Source of the DNA: CAWGXG01 sp963826505
GTDB taxonomy: Bacteria > Chloroflexota > Anaerolineae > Aggregatilineales > Aggregatilineaceae
Direction: 5' to 3'
Assembly: GCA_963826505.1 (NCBI GenBank)
Contig: CAWGXG010000008.1
Span: 806,001-870,000 of the forward strand
Length of the DNA: 64,000 bases
The notes under the pieces were generated by a model. It saw only the letters and a program-made list of their open reading frames with translations. It was not told the origin of the DNA and did no database searches. Shown one piece after another: positions 1 to 9,287 of this stretch. A program made the translations under genes and the position numbers. Numbering within the stretch: position 1 is the first letter of the stretch; each line of letters opens with the position of its first letter.

Positions 1-366
<366 letters not shown>

Positions 367-459
367 CGCCGTGATACGGAGTGGCTGGTGTTCTGGCAGC
401 TTACTCATACGCATGTGTCCGCACTAACCATCACCTTTGTGTAGTCGAGGTCGAGCGGT

Positions 460-573
460 TTGGTGATTCTAGCGGTGGGGGTACACCCGGTCCCTTCTCG
501 AACCCGGTCGTTAAGCCCACCCGCGCCGATGGTACTGGGGGGGTAGCCCCCTGGGAGCGTAGGTCATCGCCAA
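460..573 (+). rRNA. rrf: 5S ribosomal RNA
   Basis: The terminal helix can be drawn directly: TTGGTGAT at 460-467 pairs with ATCGCCAA at 566-573, with one G-U pair. Inside are the conserved loop sequence around 495-520 (CCCTTCTCGAACCCGGTCGT) and the GGGGGGTAGCCCCC hairpin near 537-552. The length of about 114 nt is normal for 5S. It follows 23S on the same strand. A pyrimidine-rich stretch with a T run (about 580-623) comes next, but I see no hairpin that would make it a clear intrinsic terminator. Confidence 0.95.
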
Positions 574-690
574 CCCTCTCGACCTCTTCTCTTTTCCCCC
601 TCCCCGCCTGCATTTGTTTTTTTCTGAATAGCCCTCTGCCAAAACGGTTTGTGAAAGCGCAAACGGACAATATTCGCGTCTGAATTTGTG

Positions 691-731
691 TTGACAAACT
701 ATTTTAAAATTTACCGGGTATATGGTATGCT
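691..731 (+). promoter_or_regulatory. candidate promoter region of the nuo operon
   Basis: This AT-rich island lies between the rRNA genes and nuoA. It holds a perfect TTGACA at 691-696 and an extended -10-like TGGTATGCT at 723-731. The two are 29 bases apart, too far for one classical sigma-70 promoter, so either one box is unused or there are overlapping promoters. The region is the only promoter-like stretch in the 280 bases before nuoA, which suggests nuo has its own start rather than depending on rRNA read-through. Confidence 0.4.
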
Positions 732-853
732 TAGCGACGGTTGCTAACGCCGCTGAGGTTTGACACCCATAGGCGATTATGCTAACCTCTAAATGTTTGT
801 TCTAATCTGAACAATTAGTCTGTAACCAACTTAGCGATACGGAGTCGCTTACC

Positions 854-1210
854 GTGCCATCAGACTTTGCACCTATAGTTTCTCTGCTTGTAATTTCCGT
901 TGTGGTAAGTTTCCTCATCGTATTTCTTTCTCGCCTGTTAGGGCCATTTCGACCAACAGCGCGCAAACTTACTGCCTATGAAAGCGGTATGCAGCCCTAT
1001 GGCGAGGCCATTCGCCGCATTCCGGTAAAATTCTACCGGGTGGCTGTGCTGTTTATCCTGTTTGATATTGAAGTCATCTTCTTTTTGCCCTGGGCTGTCG
1101 TATTTCGCGATCTGGGAATCTATGGACTGGTAGTGATGGGCGTGTTTTTCTTCGTATTGACCGCCGGATTCGTGTATGAGTGGAAAGTTGGAGGGCTGGA
1201 ATGGGACTGA
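854..1210 (+). CDS. nuoA: NADH-quinone oxidoreductase subunit A
   Basis: This small membrane subunit of complex I (118 aa, normal for the family) has three predicted helices: about residues 8-28, 61-82 and 87-108. It sits at the junction between the membrane arm and the quinone site. The family signature is visible in the first loop (TAYESGMQPYGEA) and in the second helix (FYRVAVLFILFDIEVIFFLPWA), whose acidic residues belong to the E-channel. The start is GTG at 854, with GGAG at 841-844 as ribosome binding site. It is the first gene of a 17-kb nuo operon and overlaps nuoB by 10 bases. Confidence 0.96.
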   Translation: MPSDFAPIVSLLVISVVVSFLIVFLSRLLGPFRPTARKLTAYESGMQPYGEAIRRIPVKFYRVAVLFILFDIEVIFFLPWAVVFRDLGIYGLVVMGVFFFVLTAGFVYEWKVGGLEWD

Positions 1211-1683
1211 CGTCAAAGCTTGGTGATGCCGGCGTCGTAACAGTCAGGCTCGAAGATGCTGTTAACTGGGCACGCACGCGAGCTTTGTGGCCTATGTTGT
1301 TCGGGCTCGCCTGTTGTGCTATCGAAATGATGAGCACTCAGGCGTCTGAGTACGATCTCTCGCGTTTCGGGATGGAGCTTATGCGCCCCAGCCCGCGTCA
1401 GAGCGACCTTATGATTGTGGCAGGGCGAGTCACCCGCAAAATGGCGCCTGTGCTTCGTCAACTGTACGATCAGATGCCGGAGCCAAAATGGGTGCTCAGC
1501 ATGGGTGACTGCGCCTCTTGCGGCGGTGTTTTTAATAACTATGCGATCGTACAGGGCGTTGATGAAATTGTCCCGGTGGATGTGTACGTAGCGGGCTGTC
1601 CGCCGCGCCCCGAACAATTGATTCACGGCATCATGATGCTGCACGAACGCATCAAAGAAGAACGCATCACCGACTGGGCATAA
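1201..1683 (+). CDS. nuoB: NADH-quinone oxidoreductase subunit B
   Basis: This peripheral-arm subunit carries cluster N2, the last iron-sulfur centre before quinone. The four expected ligands are present: the adjacent pair Cys38-Cys39, Cys104 (in GDCASCGG) and Cys133 (in AGCPPRPE). I start it at ATG 1201, with GGAGG at 1190-1194; an upstream in-frame ATG at 1180 lies deeper inside nuoA and would add a non-conserved leader. The product is 160 aa, usual for NuoB. The overlap with nuoA implies translational coupling. Confidence 0.96.
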   Translation: MGLTSKLGDAGVVTVRLEDAVNWARTRALWPMLFGLACCAIEMMSTQASEYDLSRFGMELMRPSPRQSDLMIVAGRVTRKMAPVLRQLYDQMPEPKWVLSMGDCASCGGVFNNYAIVQGVDEIVPVDVYVAGCPPRPEQLIHGIMMLHERIKEERITDWA

Positions 1684-1735
1684 GCTTTTTTGCCTCGGAC
1701 ATAGCCCGCATGGCTCGAAACAGGTGGATGAACCG

Positions 1736-2254
1736 ATGACCAAACTGGACCCTGTGGAAACTCTCCGAAAAGCTTTCTCCGAAGCTGTCGAGGATGTCCA
1801 AGAATTTCGTGGCGAATTGACGATTGTGGTGGCTGGCGAGCAGATTGCTGATATCACACGTTACTGCCGCGATACTGATGGTTTGCAGTACAATTTCCTC
1901 TCCGATGTGGCGGGGGTAGATTATTATCCTCAGGAACCACGATTCGGGATTGCCTACCACCTCTATTCTATGATTCACAATCGCGCCTTGAGACTCAAAG
2001 TCTATCTACCGAACGATGATCCCAGTGTCCCAAGCGTGACGCCAGTGTTCCCTTCTGCAAATTGGTCAGAGCGGGAAATCTACGACCTATTTGGCGTGGT
2101 TTTCGAGGGGCATCCTGATTTGCGGCGGATTCTCATGCCCGATGGATGGGATGGGCATCCACTCCGAAAAGATTACCCTCTTGGCTACGAGACGGTCCAA
2201 TTCTCGTTCAACTTTGACGAAGTTGACAAGCATAAACCCTACGCTCGGGAATAG
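1736..2254 (+). CDS. nuoC: NADH-quinone oxidoreductase subunit C
   Basis: This is the 30-kDa-type subunit of the complex I peripheral arm, which packs against NuoD. The C-terminal signature is clear: SEREIYDLFGVVFEGHPDLR followed by RILMPDGWDGHPLRKDYPL. It has no cofactor. ATG 1736 is preferred because AGGTGG at 1722-1727 is well spaced from it; a GTG at 1724 overlaps that site. The product is 172 aa and is not fused to NuoD, unlike the NuoCD fusion of enterobacteria. Confidence 0.95.
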   Translation: MTKLDPVETLRKAFSEAVEDVQEFRGELTIVVAGEQIADITRYCRDTDGLQYNFLSDVAGVDYYPQEPRFGIAYHLYSMIHNRALRLKVYLPNDDPSVPSVTPVFPSANWSEREIYDLFGVVFEGHPDLRRILMPDGWDGHPLRKDYPLGYETVQFSFNFDEVDKHKPYARE

Positions 2255-2281
2255 GACGACTGAGCAGTTGGAGCAGATGGA

Positions 2282-3523
2282 ATGACAGATGTAGATTACA
2301 GCATTTGGCAAGGGGATGTCGAACAGCTCAAAGGGCTGGTCTCTGAACGCGCGCTGACTGGCGAGACGATGGTCCTAAACATGGGACCCCAACATCCCAG
2401 CACGCACGGTGTTCTGCGCCTGATGCTTGAGCTGGATGGCGAGACGGTTGTTAACTGCGTGCCGGACATCGGGTATCTGCATACTGGAATCGAAAAGAAC
2501 ATGGAGGCCAAGCGATACGAGCAGTCGATCACGATGACTGATCGTATGGATTACCTCAACCCGTTGGGCAATAACCTCGTATATTGCCTTGCGATGGAGA
2601 AACTCATCGAACTGGATGTTCCTCCGCGTGCCCAATATCTTCGCGTGCTCCTGACAGAATTGACGCGTATCAACAGCCATCTGGTATGGCTTGGCACACA
2701 CGCCCTGGATATCGGCGCGATGAGCGTGTTCCTGTATTGCTTCCGTGAGCGCGAGAAGATTCTCGATCTGTTCGAGATGGTGTCGGGCCAGCGCATGATG
2801 AGCACCTATTTCCGGCCAGGCGGCCTGTGGCGCGATGTCCCGGATGAGTTCGTGCCTGCTGTGCGCGATTTCATTGACTATCTTCCGCCGCGCATCGACG
2901 ATTACGAGAAGCTCCTGACCAACAACCCGATCTGGCTTGACCGTACGCAGGGCATCGGGTTCATTTCTGCTGAAGACGCCGTTGCGTTAGGATGCAGTGG
3001 TCCGACGCTGCGGGGTTCCGGCGTGAACTGGGACATTCGCAGGGCGCTGCCTTACAGCAGTTACGAAGACTTCGATTTCGATGTTCCGCTGGGGCAGCAT
3101 GGCGATGTCTATGACCGGTATCTCGTCCGGGTCGAGGAGATGCGCCAAAGCCTGCGGATCGTACGTCAGGCCCTGGACAAACTGCCAGATGGCCCCTTCC
3201 GTTCGAATAATCGTAAGTACGTGCCTCCACCACGCTCCGAGCTGGGCACCAGCATGGAAGCGGTAATTCACCACTTTAAGCTGTGGACTGAAGGATTCCG
3301 CCCACCAGTCGGTGAAGTTTACGTGCGCGTGGAGAGTCCCCGTGGGGAATTGGGCTGTTTCCTGATCAGTGATGGCAGCCCAAAGCCGTGGCGTGTGCAT
3401 TTCCGCACGCCGAGTTTCATTCACCTGAGTGCACTGCCGCATATGGCCAAGGATCACTTGATTGCTGACCTGGTGGGTATCATCGGCAGTGTCGATATTG
3501 TGCTTGGAGACTGTGACCGCTAG
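2282..3523 (+). CDS. nuoD: NADH-quinone oxidoreductase subunit D
   Basis: This 49-kDa-type subunit (413 aa) forms the quinone-binding cavity with NuoB. The diagnostic N-terminal motif MGPQHPSTHGVLRL is at about residues 34-47; its His and the Tyr further on line the quinone headgroup site. The later ESPRGELG motif and the C-terminal end in DIVLGDCDR are also typical of the family, which descends from NiFe-hydrogenase large subunits but lacks the metal-binding cysteines. It lies 27 bases after nuoC. Confidence 0.97.
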   Translation: MTDVDYSIWQGDVEQLKGLVSERALTGETMVLNMGPQHPSTHGVLRLMLELDGETVVNCVPDIGYLHTGIEKNMEAKRYEQSITMTDRMDYLNPLGNNLVYCLAMEKLIELDVPPRAQYLRVLLTELTRINSHLVWLGTHALDIGAMSVFLYCFREREKILDLFEMVSGQRMMSTYFRPGGLWRDVPDEFVPAVRDFIDYLPPRIDDYEKLLTNNPIWLDRTQGIGFISAEDAVALGCSGPTLRGSGVNWDIRRALPYSSYEDFDFDVPLGQHGDVYDRYLVRVEEMRQSLRIVRQALDKLPDGPFRSNNRKYVPPPRSELGTSMEAVIHHFKLWTEGFRPPVGEVYVRVESPRGELGCFLISDGSPKPWRVHFRTPSFIHLSALPHMAKDHLIADLVGIIGSVDIVLGDCDR

Positions 3524-3564
3524 AGTAGTAGTGGTTGCCGTCATTTGCCATCGGGAGTTATGCC

Positions 3565-4068
3565 GTGCTGGCCGAGAAATACGCCGATCGCATCTCTAAG
3601 ATCTTCTCTAAGTACCCGGATAAGCGCTCCGGAATCATGGACATGTTGTACCTGGCCCAGGAAGAATATGGGTGGCTCTCGGATGACGCCTTGCGCGAAG
3701 TGGCTGGTATCTGTGAGGTAGATCCGACTCAGGCACAATCCATCGCCGGGTTCTACACTATGTTCTCTGAGAAGCCTAAGGGGAAGTACTGGCTCCAGGT
3801 GTGTACCGATTTGCCGTGCGCTCTGCGTGGCGCTGATGAGTTTTATCGCGATCTGTGTGAGTATCTTGATGTGGACGATGGTGGCACCACTGCGGACGGG
3901 TTATTTACAGTCGAACAGGTCATGTGCCTGGCTGCCTGCGATCGCGCGCCCATGCTCCAGTGCAATTTCCACTACTTTGAGCATCTGGATATGGACGTCG
4001 TCAAGACGCTGATCGAGCAGTGGCGGTCTGAGACCGGGCCAGCGAAAGATGGCGAGTCGGAAAGCTGA
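3565..4068 (+). CDS. nuoE: NADH-quinone oxidoreductase subunit E
   Basis: This 24-kDa-type subunit of the NADH-input module binds the [2Fe-2S] cluster N1a. Ligands are visible as Cys80-x4-Cys85 (CTDLPC) and Cys121-x3-Cys125 (CLAAC). The start is GTG 3565, which has GGGAG at 3553-3557 seven bases upstream. A TTG at 3535 is in frame but has no ribosome binding site. The product is 167 aa, a usual length. Unlike in many operons it is not followed directly by nuoF: two unrelated genes lie between. Confidence 0.94.
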   Translation: MLAEKYADRISKIFSKYPDKRSGIMDMLYLAQEEYGWLSDDALREVAGICEVDPTQAQSIAGFYTMFSEKPKGKYWLQVCTDLPCALRGADEFYRDLCEYLDVDDGGTTADGLFTVEQVMCLAACDRAPMLQCNFHYFEHLDMDVVKTLIEQWRSETGPAKDGESES

Positions 4069-4080
4069 CCACCGTCGCCT

Positions 4081-4521
4081 ATGGATACCGAATGGACGAT
4101 TGTCAGGCTGACTACGGCGGATTACGATGTCATTCGTGCAGTGTGGGAGCAGGCAGGGCTTTCGATTCGGCCCGGCGGTCGCGATAACTTTGATTCGTTC
4201 ACAATTCAGATGGCAGGCGGTTCGCAGACCGCGATTGGCTTGCGCGTTGGCGATCAACTCGTCGGGGTGGTCATCGCAACCCACGACGGGCGTAAAGGAT
4301 GGATCAACCGGTTAGCTGTGCATCCCGAATTTCGCCATCAAGGTGTGGCGACGCAACTCATTGCAGAGGCCGAGCTGGTGCTGCATGATCAGGGGATGCG
4401 TATTATCGCGGCATTGATCGAAGGTTACAACGAGGCAAGTCTGGCCGTGTTCCAGCGCGCGGGGTACGTGGATTATCCGAATATTCACTATCTGACCAAG
4501 CGCGATGCCGACGATGTATAA
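4081..4521 (+). CDS. GNAT-family N-acetyltransferase inside the nuo operon
   Basis: The 146-aa product has a GNAT fold. The acetyl-CoA loop is visible in the segment WINRLAVHPEFRHQGVATQL (about residues 80-99), where RHQGVAT matches the R/Q-x-x-G-x-G/A consensus, and the C-terminal EGYNEASLAVFQRAGYV is the usual last strand-helix. The substrate cannot be told from sequence; small amines, antibiotics or protein N-termini are all possible. It lies 12 bases after nuoE and 20 bases ahead of the next gene's preferred start, so it is probably co-transcribed with complex I. No convincing ribosome binding site precedes ATG 4081, so it may rely on coupling to nuoE. Confidence 0.85.
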   Translation: MDTEWTIVRLTTADYDVIRAVWEQAGLSIRPGGRDNFDSFTIQMAGGSQTAIGLRVGDQLVGVVIATHDGRKGWINRLAVHPEFRHQGVATQLIAEAELVLHDQGMRIIAALIEGYNEASLAVFQRAGYVDYPNIHYLTKRDADDV

Positions 4522-4540
4522 CAAGCTGGGGTTGGCCACC

Positions 4541-5056
4541 ATGCGTTGGGTTAGTCGCATCGAAACCATACCTGCTATTGTATTGGGGCTGCTGGTGATT
4601 ACCTTTGCTATGGTCCGGCTGCCGTGGCCACCAGACCAACCCGGACAATTGCCAGGAGTTACAATTTCTTATTTGGATCGCGCACGGGGAAAGATTGTTG
4701 GAGTTCAGTCTGCCGATACCGACATTAAGACAGGGCTGTGGCATGTCCGCCGTGTGGGTGATGCGTTGGCAGGCTTCTTATTGATTGTCAGTTATGTCGT
4801 TTTGTTTGTGGTACTGACCCAGATGAACGATCGCCGTCGCGCTATGGTGATTTTGATGCTGGCAGGTGTTTTGGGGATAGTGTACGGTGCGTTAGTGGGG
4901 TTGTATCCTGGCCCAATGACAGCCAGTGCCGGGTTCAGTCTCGTGCTTTGTGGAGCAGGGGTAAATCTTGCGGGCCTGAACGCTTCACGACCTGCTGTGC
5001 GCGACAGCCTGTTGGGCGCGCTGCCCCCTCAGAAATGGGACTCGAAGAGCTTATGA
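4541..5056 (+). CDS. four-helix membrane protein of unknown function in the nuo operon
   Basis: I do not recognise this family. The product (171 aa from ATG 4541) has four likely transmembrane segments, one near the N-terminus (IPAIVLGLLVITFAMV) and three in the second half. A polar region of about 45 residues sits between helices 1 and 2 and contains DRARGKIVGVQ. Alternative starts at ATG 4505 and 4514 overlap the end of the acetyltransferase gene; none of the three has a strong ribosome binding site. Its stop overlaps the nuoF start (ATGA at 5053-5056), so it is translationally coupled to a complex I subunit. An assembly or accessory role is only a guess from position. Confidence 0.75.
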   Translation: MRWVSRIETIPAIVLGLLVITFAMVRLPWPPDQPGQLPGVTISYLDRARGKIVGVQSADTDIKTGLWHVRRVGDALAGFLLIVSYVVLFVVLTQMNDRRRAMVILMLAGVLGIVYGALVGLYPGPMTASAGFSLVLCGAGVNLAGLNASRPAVRDSLLGALPPQKWDSKSL

Positions 5057-6345
5057 CACACATTCTACTGCGAAATCGCGATCTTCCTGATATTTGGCAG
5101 TTTGATACGTATGTTGCCAACGGCGGCTATGACGGTCTCAAAAAGGCTGTGCTGGAAATGACGCCCGAGAACGTCACCCAGCTTGTGATGGACGCCAACC
5201 TGCGCGGACGTGGTGGTGCTGGTTTCCCCACCGGGCGTAAGTGGAGTTTCATCCCACGTGATGCGGCAATCAAGTATGTCACGGTTAACGCGGACGAGAG
5301 CGAGCCGGGCACCTTCAAAGATCGCGAATTGCTGGAGAAGAATCCGCATCAGGTCGTTGAAGGCGCGATGATCGCAGCGTACGCCATCCAGGCGACAGCG
5401 GTATATATTTACTGCCGTGGTGAGTTCTGGGACCTGGCCCATGCGCTGGAAGAACGCATTGAAGAAGCGCAAAATGCCAATTTGATTGGCGAGAATATCC
5501 TGGGTTCGGGCTGGAACTGCCCCATGTATGTGCATGTGGGGGCCGGGGCCTACATCTGCGGCGAGGAAAGCGCCCTGCTGAACAGCCTGCAAGGATTGCT
5601 GGGCCAGCCGCGTGTGCGCCCGCCTTTCCCTGCCCAACAGGGCGGCGGTCTGTATTACGCGCCGACGGTTGTCAACAATGTCGAGACCATGGCGAATGTT
5701 CCCTGGATTTTAATCAACGGCGCAGATGCGTATAAGGCGATCGGCACCCCCGACAGCCCTGGTCCGAAGATCTTCTGCGTGAGCGGACACGTTGAGAGGC
5801 CGGGTAATTACGAGCTGCCGCTCGGATTGTCGTTCCGCGAGCTGATCTACGATCAGGCGGGCGGGATCCCCGACGGCAAGAAGCTCAAGGCGATTTTGCC
5901 ATCGGGTGCCAGTGGCCCGGTGCTGCGCGCGACTGATGAAGTGATGGATGCTGCGCTGACCTACGAAGCAGTCGCCGCGCTGGGTAGTACGTTAGGCTCG
6001 GCGTCGTTCATTTTGATGGACGAAGACACGGACATGGTTTGGGCGGCGGCCAAGATGACCCATTTCTTCAAACACGAGAGCTGCGGTAAATGCACGCCAT
6101 GTCGTGAGGGGACGTATTGGCTGGACAAGATCTATGAGCGTTTATTAAGCGGCGGAGGCACCCGTCGTGATCTTGAGCATCTGGCGGAGGTACCTACCCA
6201 TATGCAAGGCGGCACGACGCTGTGCGCATTGGGAGAATTTGCCGCCAACCCGGTCCTGAGTACCATTCACCAGTTCCGGGACGAGTACGAACGCTATGTA
6301 GAGCAGGGGATGCCGGAAGCAGCGAGCGAAGCTGCTGCACGATGA
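5053..6345 (+). CDS. nuoF: NADH-quinone oxidoreductase subunit F
   Basis: This is the NADH-oxidising flavoprotein of complex I. The FMN/NADH-binding loop RGRGGAGFPTGRKW is at residues 51-64. The [4Fe-4S] N3 ligands are seen in ESCGKCTPCREG (about 344-350) with the fourth Cys in TLCALGEF (about 389). ATG 5053 overlaps the previous gene's TGA and gives 430 aa, normal for the family; an in-frame ATG at 4948 would add a non-homologous leader inside the upstream gene. The next gene also starts in an ATGA overlap at its stop. Confidence 0.97.
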   Translation: MTHILLRNRDLPDIWQFDTYVANGGYDGLKKAVLEMTPENVTQLVMDANLRGRGGAGFPTGRKWSFIPRDAAIKYVTVNADESEPGTFKDRELLEKNPHQVVEGAMIAAYAIQATAVYIYCRGEFWDLAHALEERIEEAQNANLIGENILGSGWNCPMYVHVGAGAYICGEESALLNSLQGLLGQPRVRPPFPAQQGGGLYYAPTVVNNVETMANVPWILINGADAYKAIGTPDSPGPKIFCVSGHVERPGNYELPLGLSFRELIYDQAGGIPDGKKLKAILPSGASGPVLRATDEVMDAALTYEAVAALGSTLGSASFILMDEDTDMVWAAAKMTHFFKHESCGKCTPCREGTYWLDKIYERLLSGGGTRRDLEHLAEVPTHMQGGTTLCALGEFAANPVLSTIHQFRDEYERYVEQGMPEAASEAAAR

Positions 6346-6674
6346 GCGATACAGGGCATCAGGGTGTTGACTCCAGCTCTGCCGGATGTTGGACGCCGCA
6401 GGTGCGCGTGCTGACCCAGTTGATTGCACGCCAGCCCGATGAACCGGTGAACTATCTCTTGCGCGGCGAAGAGTGGTTGGTATGCGGCGAGATTGAACAG
6501 GCGCAAGCTGATTTTGAAAGCGCACTCCAACGTGCCGAACGGCTAGAACGTGAGAGCGCCTGGGGGTATATTTATCAGTCCTATATTGACCGGGCTGATG
6601 CCGGGCTTCGTCAGTGCGAGCGTCAGATCAACGCAGAAGAGAAGCCTGGGTTTGAGACGGCTAAGACTGATTAG
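6342..6674 (+). CDS. small TPR-like protein between nuoF and nuoG
   Basis: The 110-aa product starts at ATG 6342, overlapping the nuoF stop (ATGA). The centre reads as a tetratricopeptide-type helix pair: NYLLRGEEWLVCGEIEQAQA, then DFESALQRAERLE, with the usual small residues and acidic/alanine pattern, followed by a second helical region with RADAGLRQ. There is no signal peptide or membrane segment, so it should be cytoplasmic. TPR modules bind other proteins; tight coupling between the NADH-module genes nuoF and nuoG suggests a chaperone or assembly partner for that module, which is an inference from position only. Confidence 0.75.
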   Translation: MSDTGHQGVDSSSAGCWTPQVRVLTQLIARQPDEPVNYLLRGEEWLVCGEIEQAQADFESALQRAERLERESAWGYIYQSYIDRADAGLRQCERQINAEEKPGFETAKTD

Positions 6675-6698
6675 GGGCTCTGACTATTGAGGAGCGAT

Positions 6699-9281
6699 AT
6701 GGCCGAAACGGTAACCATAACTATTGACGGACAGGAATATCAGGTTCCAAAAGGCGCGAATCTGGTTGATGCGGCGAAGATGGTGGGCACTGATATTCCG
6801 GTGTTCTGCTATCATCCCAAGATGAAACCAGTCGGTATGTGCCGCATGTGCCTGGTGGAATTGGGCAGCGTTTCCGTCAACCGCGAAACGCGCCAGCCCG
6901 ATTTGGATGAGTCGGGAAAGCCGGTCATCCGCTGGTTTCCAAAGCTGCAAACGGCATGCACGCAGACCGTCAGCGCAGGGATGGCCGTCCGAACGGCAAC
7001 GGCGAAAGTCTCCGAGGCGCGTGACGACATTCTTGAGTTCATACTGACCAGCCACCCGCTGGATTGTCCAGTATGCGACAAGGGCGGCGAATGCCCGCTG
7101 CAGAACCTCACGATGGCGTATGGACCCGGCATGTCGGAGTTTGTGTATGATGACAAGCTCCATTTGTCCAAACACGTGCCGCTCAGTGAGCTGATATTTC
7201 TCGATCGGGAACGCTGTATCCAATGCGCGCGTTGTACTCGTTTTTGCGACGAGGTGGTGGGCGACGCGGTACTGGCGTTCCACGAGCGCGGTCGCCGTCT
7301 GCAAATTGTGAGCATCAGCGATCCGCCGTTCGACACCAAATTCAGTGGTAACACCACCGACATTTGTCCGGTGGGGGCCTTGACGACGGCCGATTTCCGG
7401 TTTGGCGCGCGACCCTGGGAAATGAGCGAAGTGCCGAGCATTTGCCCGCACTGCCCGGTGGGATGCAACATCAGCGCGAGTACACGCCTGGACCGTGATT
7501 TCGGCGGGCGCAAGATGGTCAAGCGCATCATGCCGCGCCAGAACGAGGCGGTCAACGAGATTTGGATTTGCGACAAGGGACGGTTCGGTCACCATCACAG
7601 CCGCGCCGATAACCGCGTCACATCGCCGATGATCAAGCGCGATGGCGAATGGGTGGAGATCGACTGGGCCACGGCGCACAAAGAAGTGGCGACACGCTTA
7701 GCGCAGTTCGCGGACCAGGTTGGTTTTCTCGCGGGGCCGAGTCTGTCGAATGAGGACCTGTGGGAACTACGCAAACTGGCCCGGCTGACTCATCCGGATT
7801 GCCAACTTGGCGTATGGCCCGCGACCATGACCGGCGTGGAGCAAGTCACGCAGGTTGGGGCAGGTGTCGGAACGCAGCTCAAAGACATGGGGGCCGGCAG
7901 CGCCATCCTGGTGATTGCCTCCGATCTGGAGGAAGAAGCGCCGATCTGGTGGCTCCAGGTCAAACAGGCCGCTGATCGCGGGGCGAAAGTCGTGGTGGCC
8001 AACGCGCGCCCGACGAAACTTGATCACTATGCGTCTGCTGTCGTGACGTATGGTTATGGCGAAGCCATCGAAATTCTCGACAACTTTGCCGCGATAGCTC
8101 GGCGGAACGACAAAACCGATTCCGATTTGATTGGCAGCCGGGTCGAAGGGTACGCTGACTTTGAAGCCGCACTGAAGGGCAAACGCGTCCCGAAGGCACA
8201 GTCTGCCGCGGCTGACGTGTTGTTGAGTGCGGACGACCTGCTCGTGTTTGTGGGCGGTGAAGGGGTTACACTCGAACAGCATGCTGAATTGATGCAGGCG
8301 GCCGCGAACTTTGTCATCATCACGGGACACGTCGCAAGACCGAACAACGGTCTGGTGCCGGTGTGGTCGGGTGCCAATTTCCAGGGTGCCCTGGATATGG
8401 GCTATTCGGCTGAGGCTACGGCGGCATTATTCGCCAAGCCGCCCGCGATGTGGGTGATTGGCGAGGCCGATCCGGCGTCTGAAGATGAACAGGCGACGCG
8501 GGTGCTGGCCGACGCGCAATTTGTCGTGTTGGCTGCGCAGTTCATGACCCCAACGGCAGAGCTGGCAGACGTGATTTTGCCCGTACAGAGCTTTGCCGAA
8601 CGCGAGGGCACGTACACCAATGGGTTGCGGCGTGTCCAGCGTTTCTACATGGCTCAGACGCCGCTAGACAATACGCTGCCGGGCTGGAAAGCCTTCGCTC
8701 ACATCGGCGCTGGGATGCGGGGCGGTACAAAACCGCGTGTCTCCCCGAGTCTGGTTATGCGCGAGATCACACAGCATGTGCTCCGATACACTGAGATGGG
8801 GTATCCAAATCTCGCTGAAGTTGAGCCCCAGTTCCCAGAGGTCGGCCGCGAAGATCTATATTACGGCGGCACCGCGTACAGTAATCGCGGTGGGACGGGT
8901 ATCCAGTGGCAGACGAACGCAGAAAAAGAGAAGTACGGCCTCACTGTGCGCCCTGTGCAGTCGAAGATAGCCAAGCCCAGCGGGTTAGTGGCGGTGCCAA
9001 TCCGCGTGTTGTATGACCGCGATATGCTGTTTGAACCGAGCGCGGTGATGCACCAGCGCGTCCCCGAACCGTATGCTGAGCTAAACAGCGCGGATGCTGA
9101 AGCGCACGGCATCGCACATGGGGATCGGGTTGCCATAATGGCCGGACCGACTCGTGTCGAAGTTGTGGCACGCGTCAACGGCGCCGCGCCCGAGGGAACA
9201 GTCTTGCTGCCGCTTCAACTCAGCAAAACCCTTGTGCCGACTGTACCCACCGCGTGTACCGTGACCAAAATCGAGGAGTAA
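6699..9281 (+). CDS. nuoG: NADH-quinone oxidoreductase subunit G
   Basis: This is the 75-kDa-type subunit (860 aa) with the long bacterial molybdopterin-oxidoreductase-like C-terminal part. Cluster ligands can be placed: [2Fe-2S] N1b Cys37, 48, 51, 87; N5 His119 with Cys123, 126, 132; N4 Cys173, 176, 179 with Cys223, Cys183 being the usual fourth-position partner. A further set, Cys249, 252, 256 and 291, matches the off-path cluster N7 found in E. coli and Thermus. ATG 6699 is chosen because GAGGAG at 6689-6694 lies four bases upstream; a TTG at 6687 overlaps that site. Confidence 0.97.
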   Translation: MAETVTITIDGQEYQVPKGANLVDAAKMVGTDIPVFCYHPKMKPVGMCRMCLVELGSVSVNRETRQPDLDESGKPVIRWFPKLQTACTQTVSAGMAVRTATAKVSEARDDILEFILTSHPLDCPVCDKGGECPLQNLTMAYGPGMSEFVYDDKLHLSKHVPLSELIFLDRERCIQCARCTRFCDEVVGDAVLAFHERGRRLQIVSISDPPFDTKFSGNTTDICPVGALTTADFRFGARPWEMSEVPSICPHCPVGCNISASTRLDRDFGGRKMVKRIMPRQNEAVNEIWICDKGRFGHHHSRADNRVTSPMIKRDGEWVEIDWATAHKEVATRLAQFADQVGFLAGPSLSNEDLWELRKLARLTHPDCQLGVWPATMTGVEQVTQVGAGVGTQLKDMGAGSAILVIASDLEEEAPIWWLQVKQAADRGAKVVVANARPTKLDHYASAVVTYGYGEAIEILDNFAAIARRNDKTDSDLIGSRVEGYADFEAALKGKRVPKAQSAAADVLLSADDLLVFVGGEGVTLEQHAELMQAAANFVIITGHVARPNNGLVPVWSGANFQGALDMGYSAEATAALFAKPPAMWVIGEADPASEDEQATRVLADAQFVVLAAQFMTPTAELADVILPVQSFAEREGTYTNGLRRVQRFYMAQTPLDNTLPGWKAFAHIGAGMRGGTKPRVSPSLVMREITQHVLRYTEMGYPNLAEVEPQFPEVGREDLYYGGTAYSNRGGTGIQWQTNAEKEKYGLTVRPVQSKIAKPSGLVAVPIRVLYDRDMLFEPSAVMHQRVPEPYAELNSADAEAHGIAHGDRVAIMAGPTRVEVVARVNGAAPEGTVLLPLQLSKTLVPTVPTACTVTKIEE

Positions 9282-9287
9282 TGTCGG

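Noticed and set aside
431..697. Open frames on both strands across the 5S rRNA region
   Set aside because: They lie inside rRNA and its spacer and are chance frames.
6684..7679. 331-codon minus-strand frame over nuoG
   Set aside because: It is antisense to the iron-sulfur domains of NuoG and has no family features.
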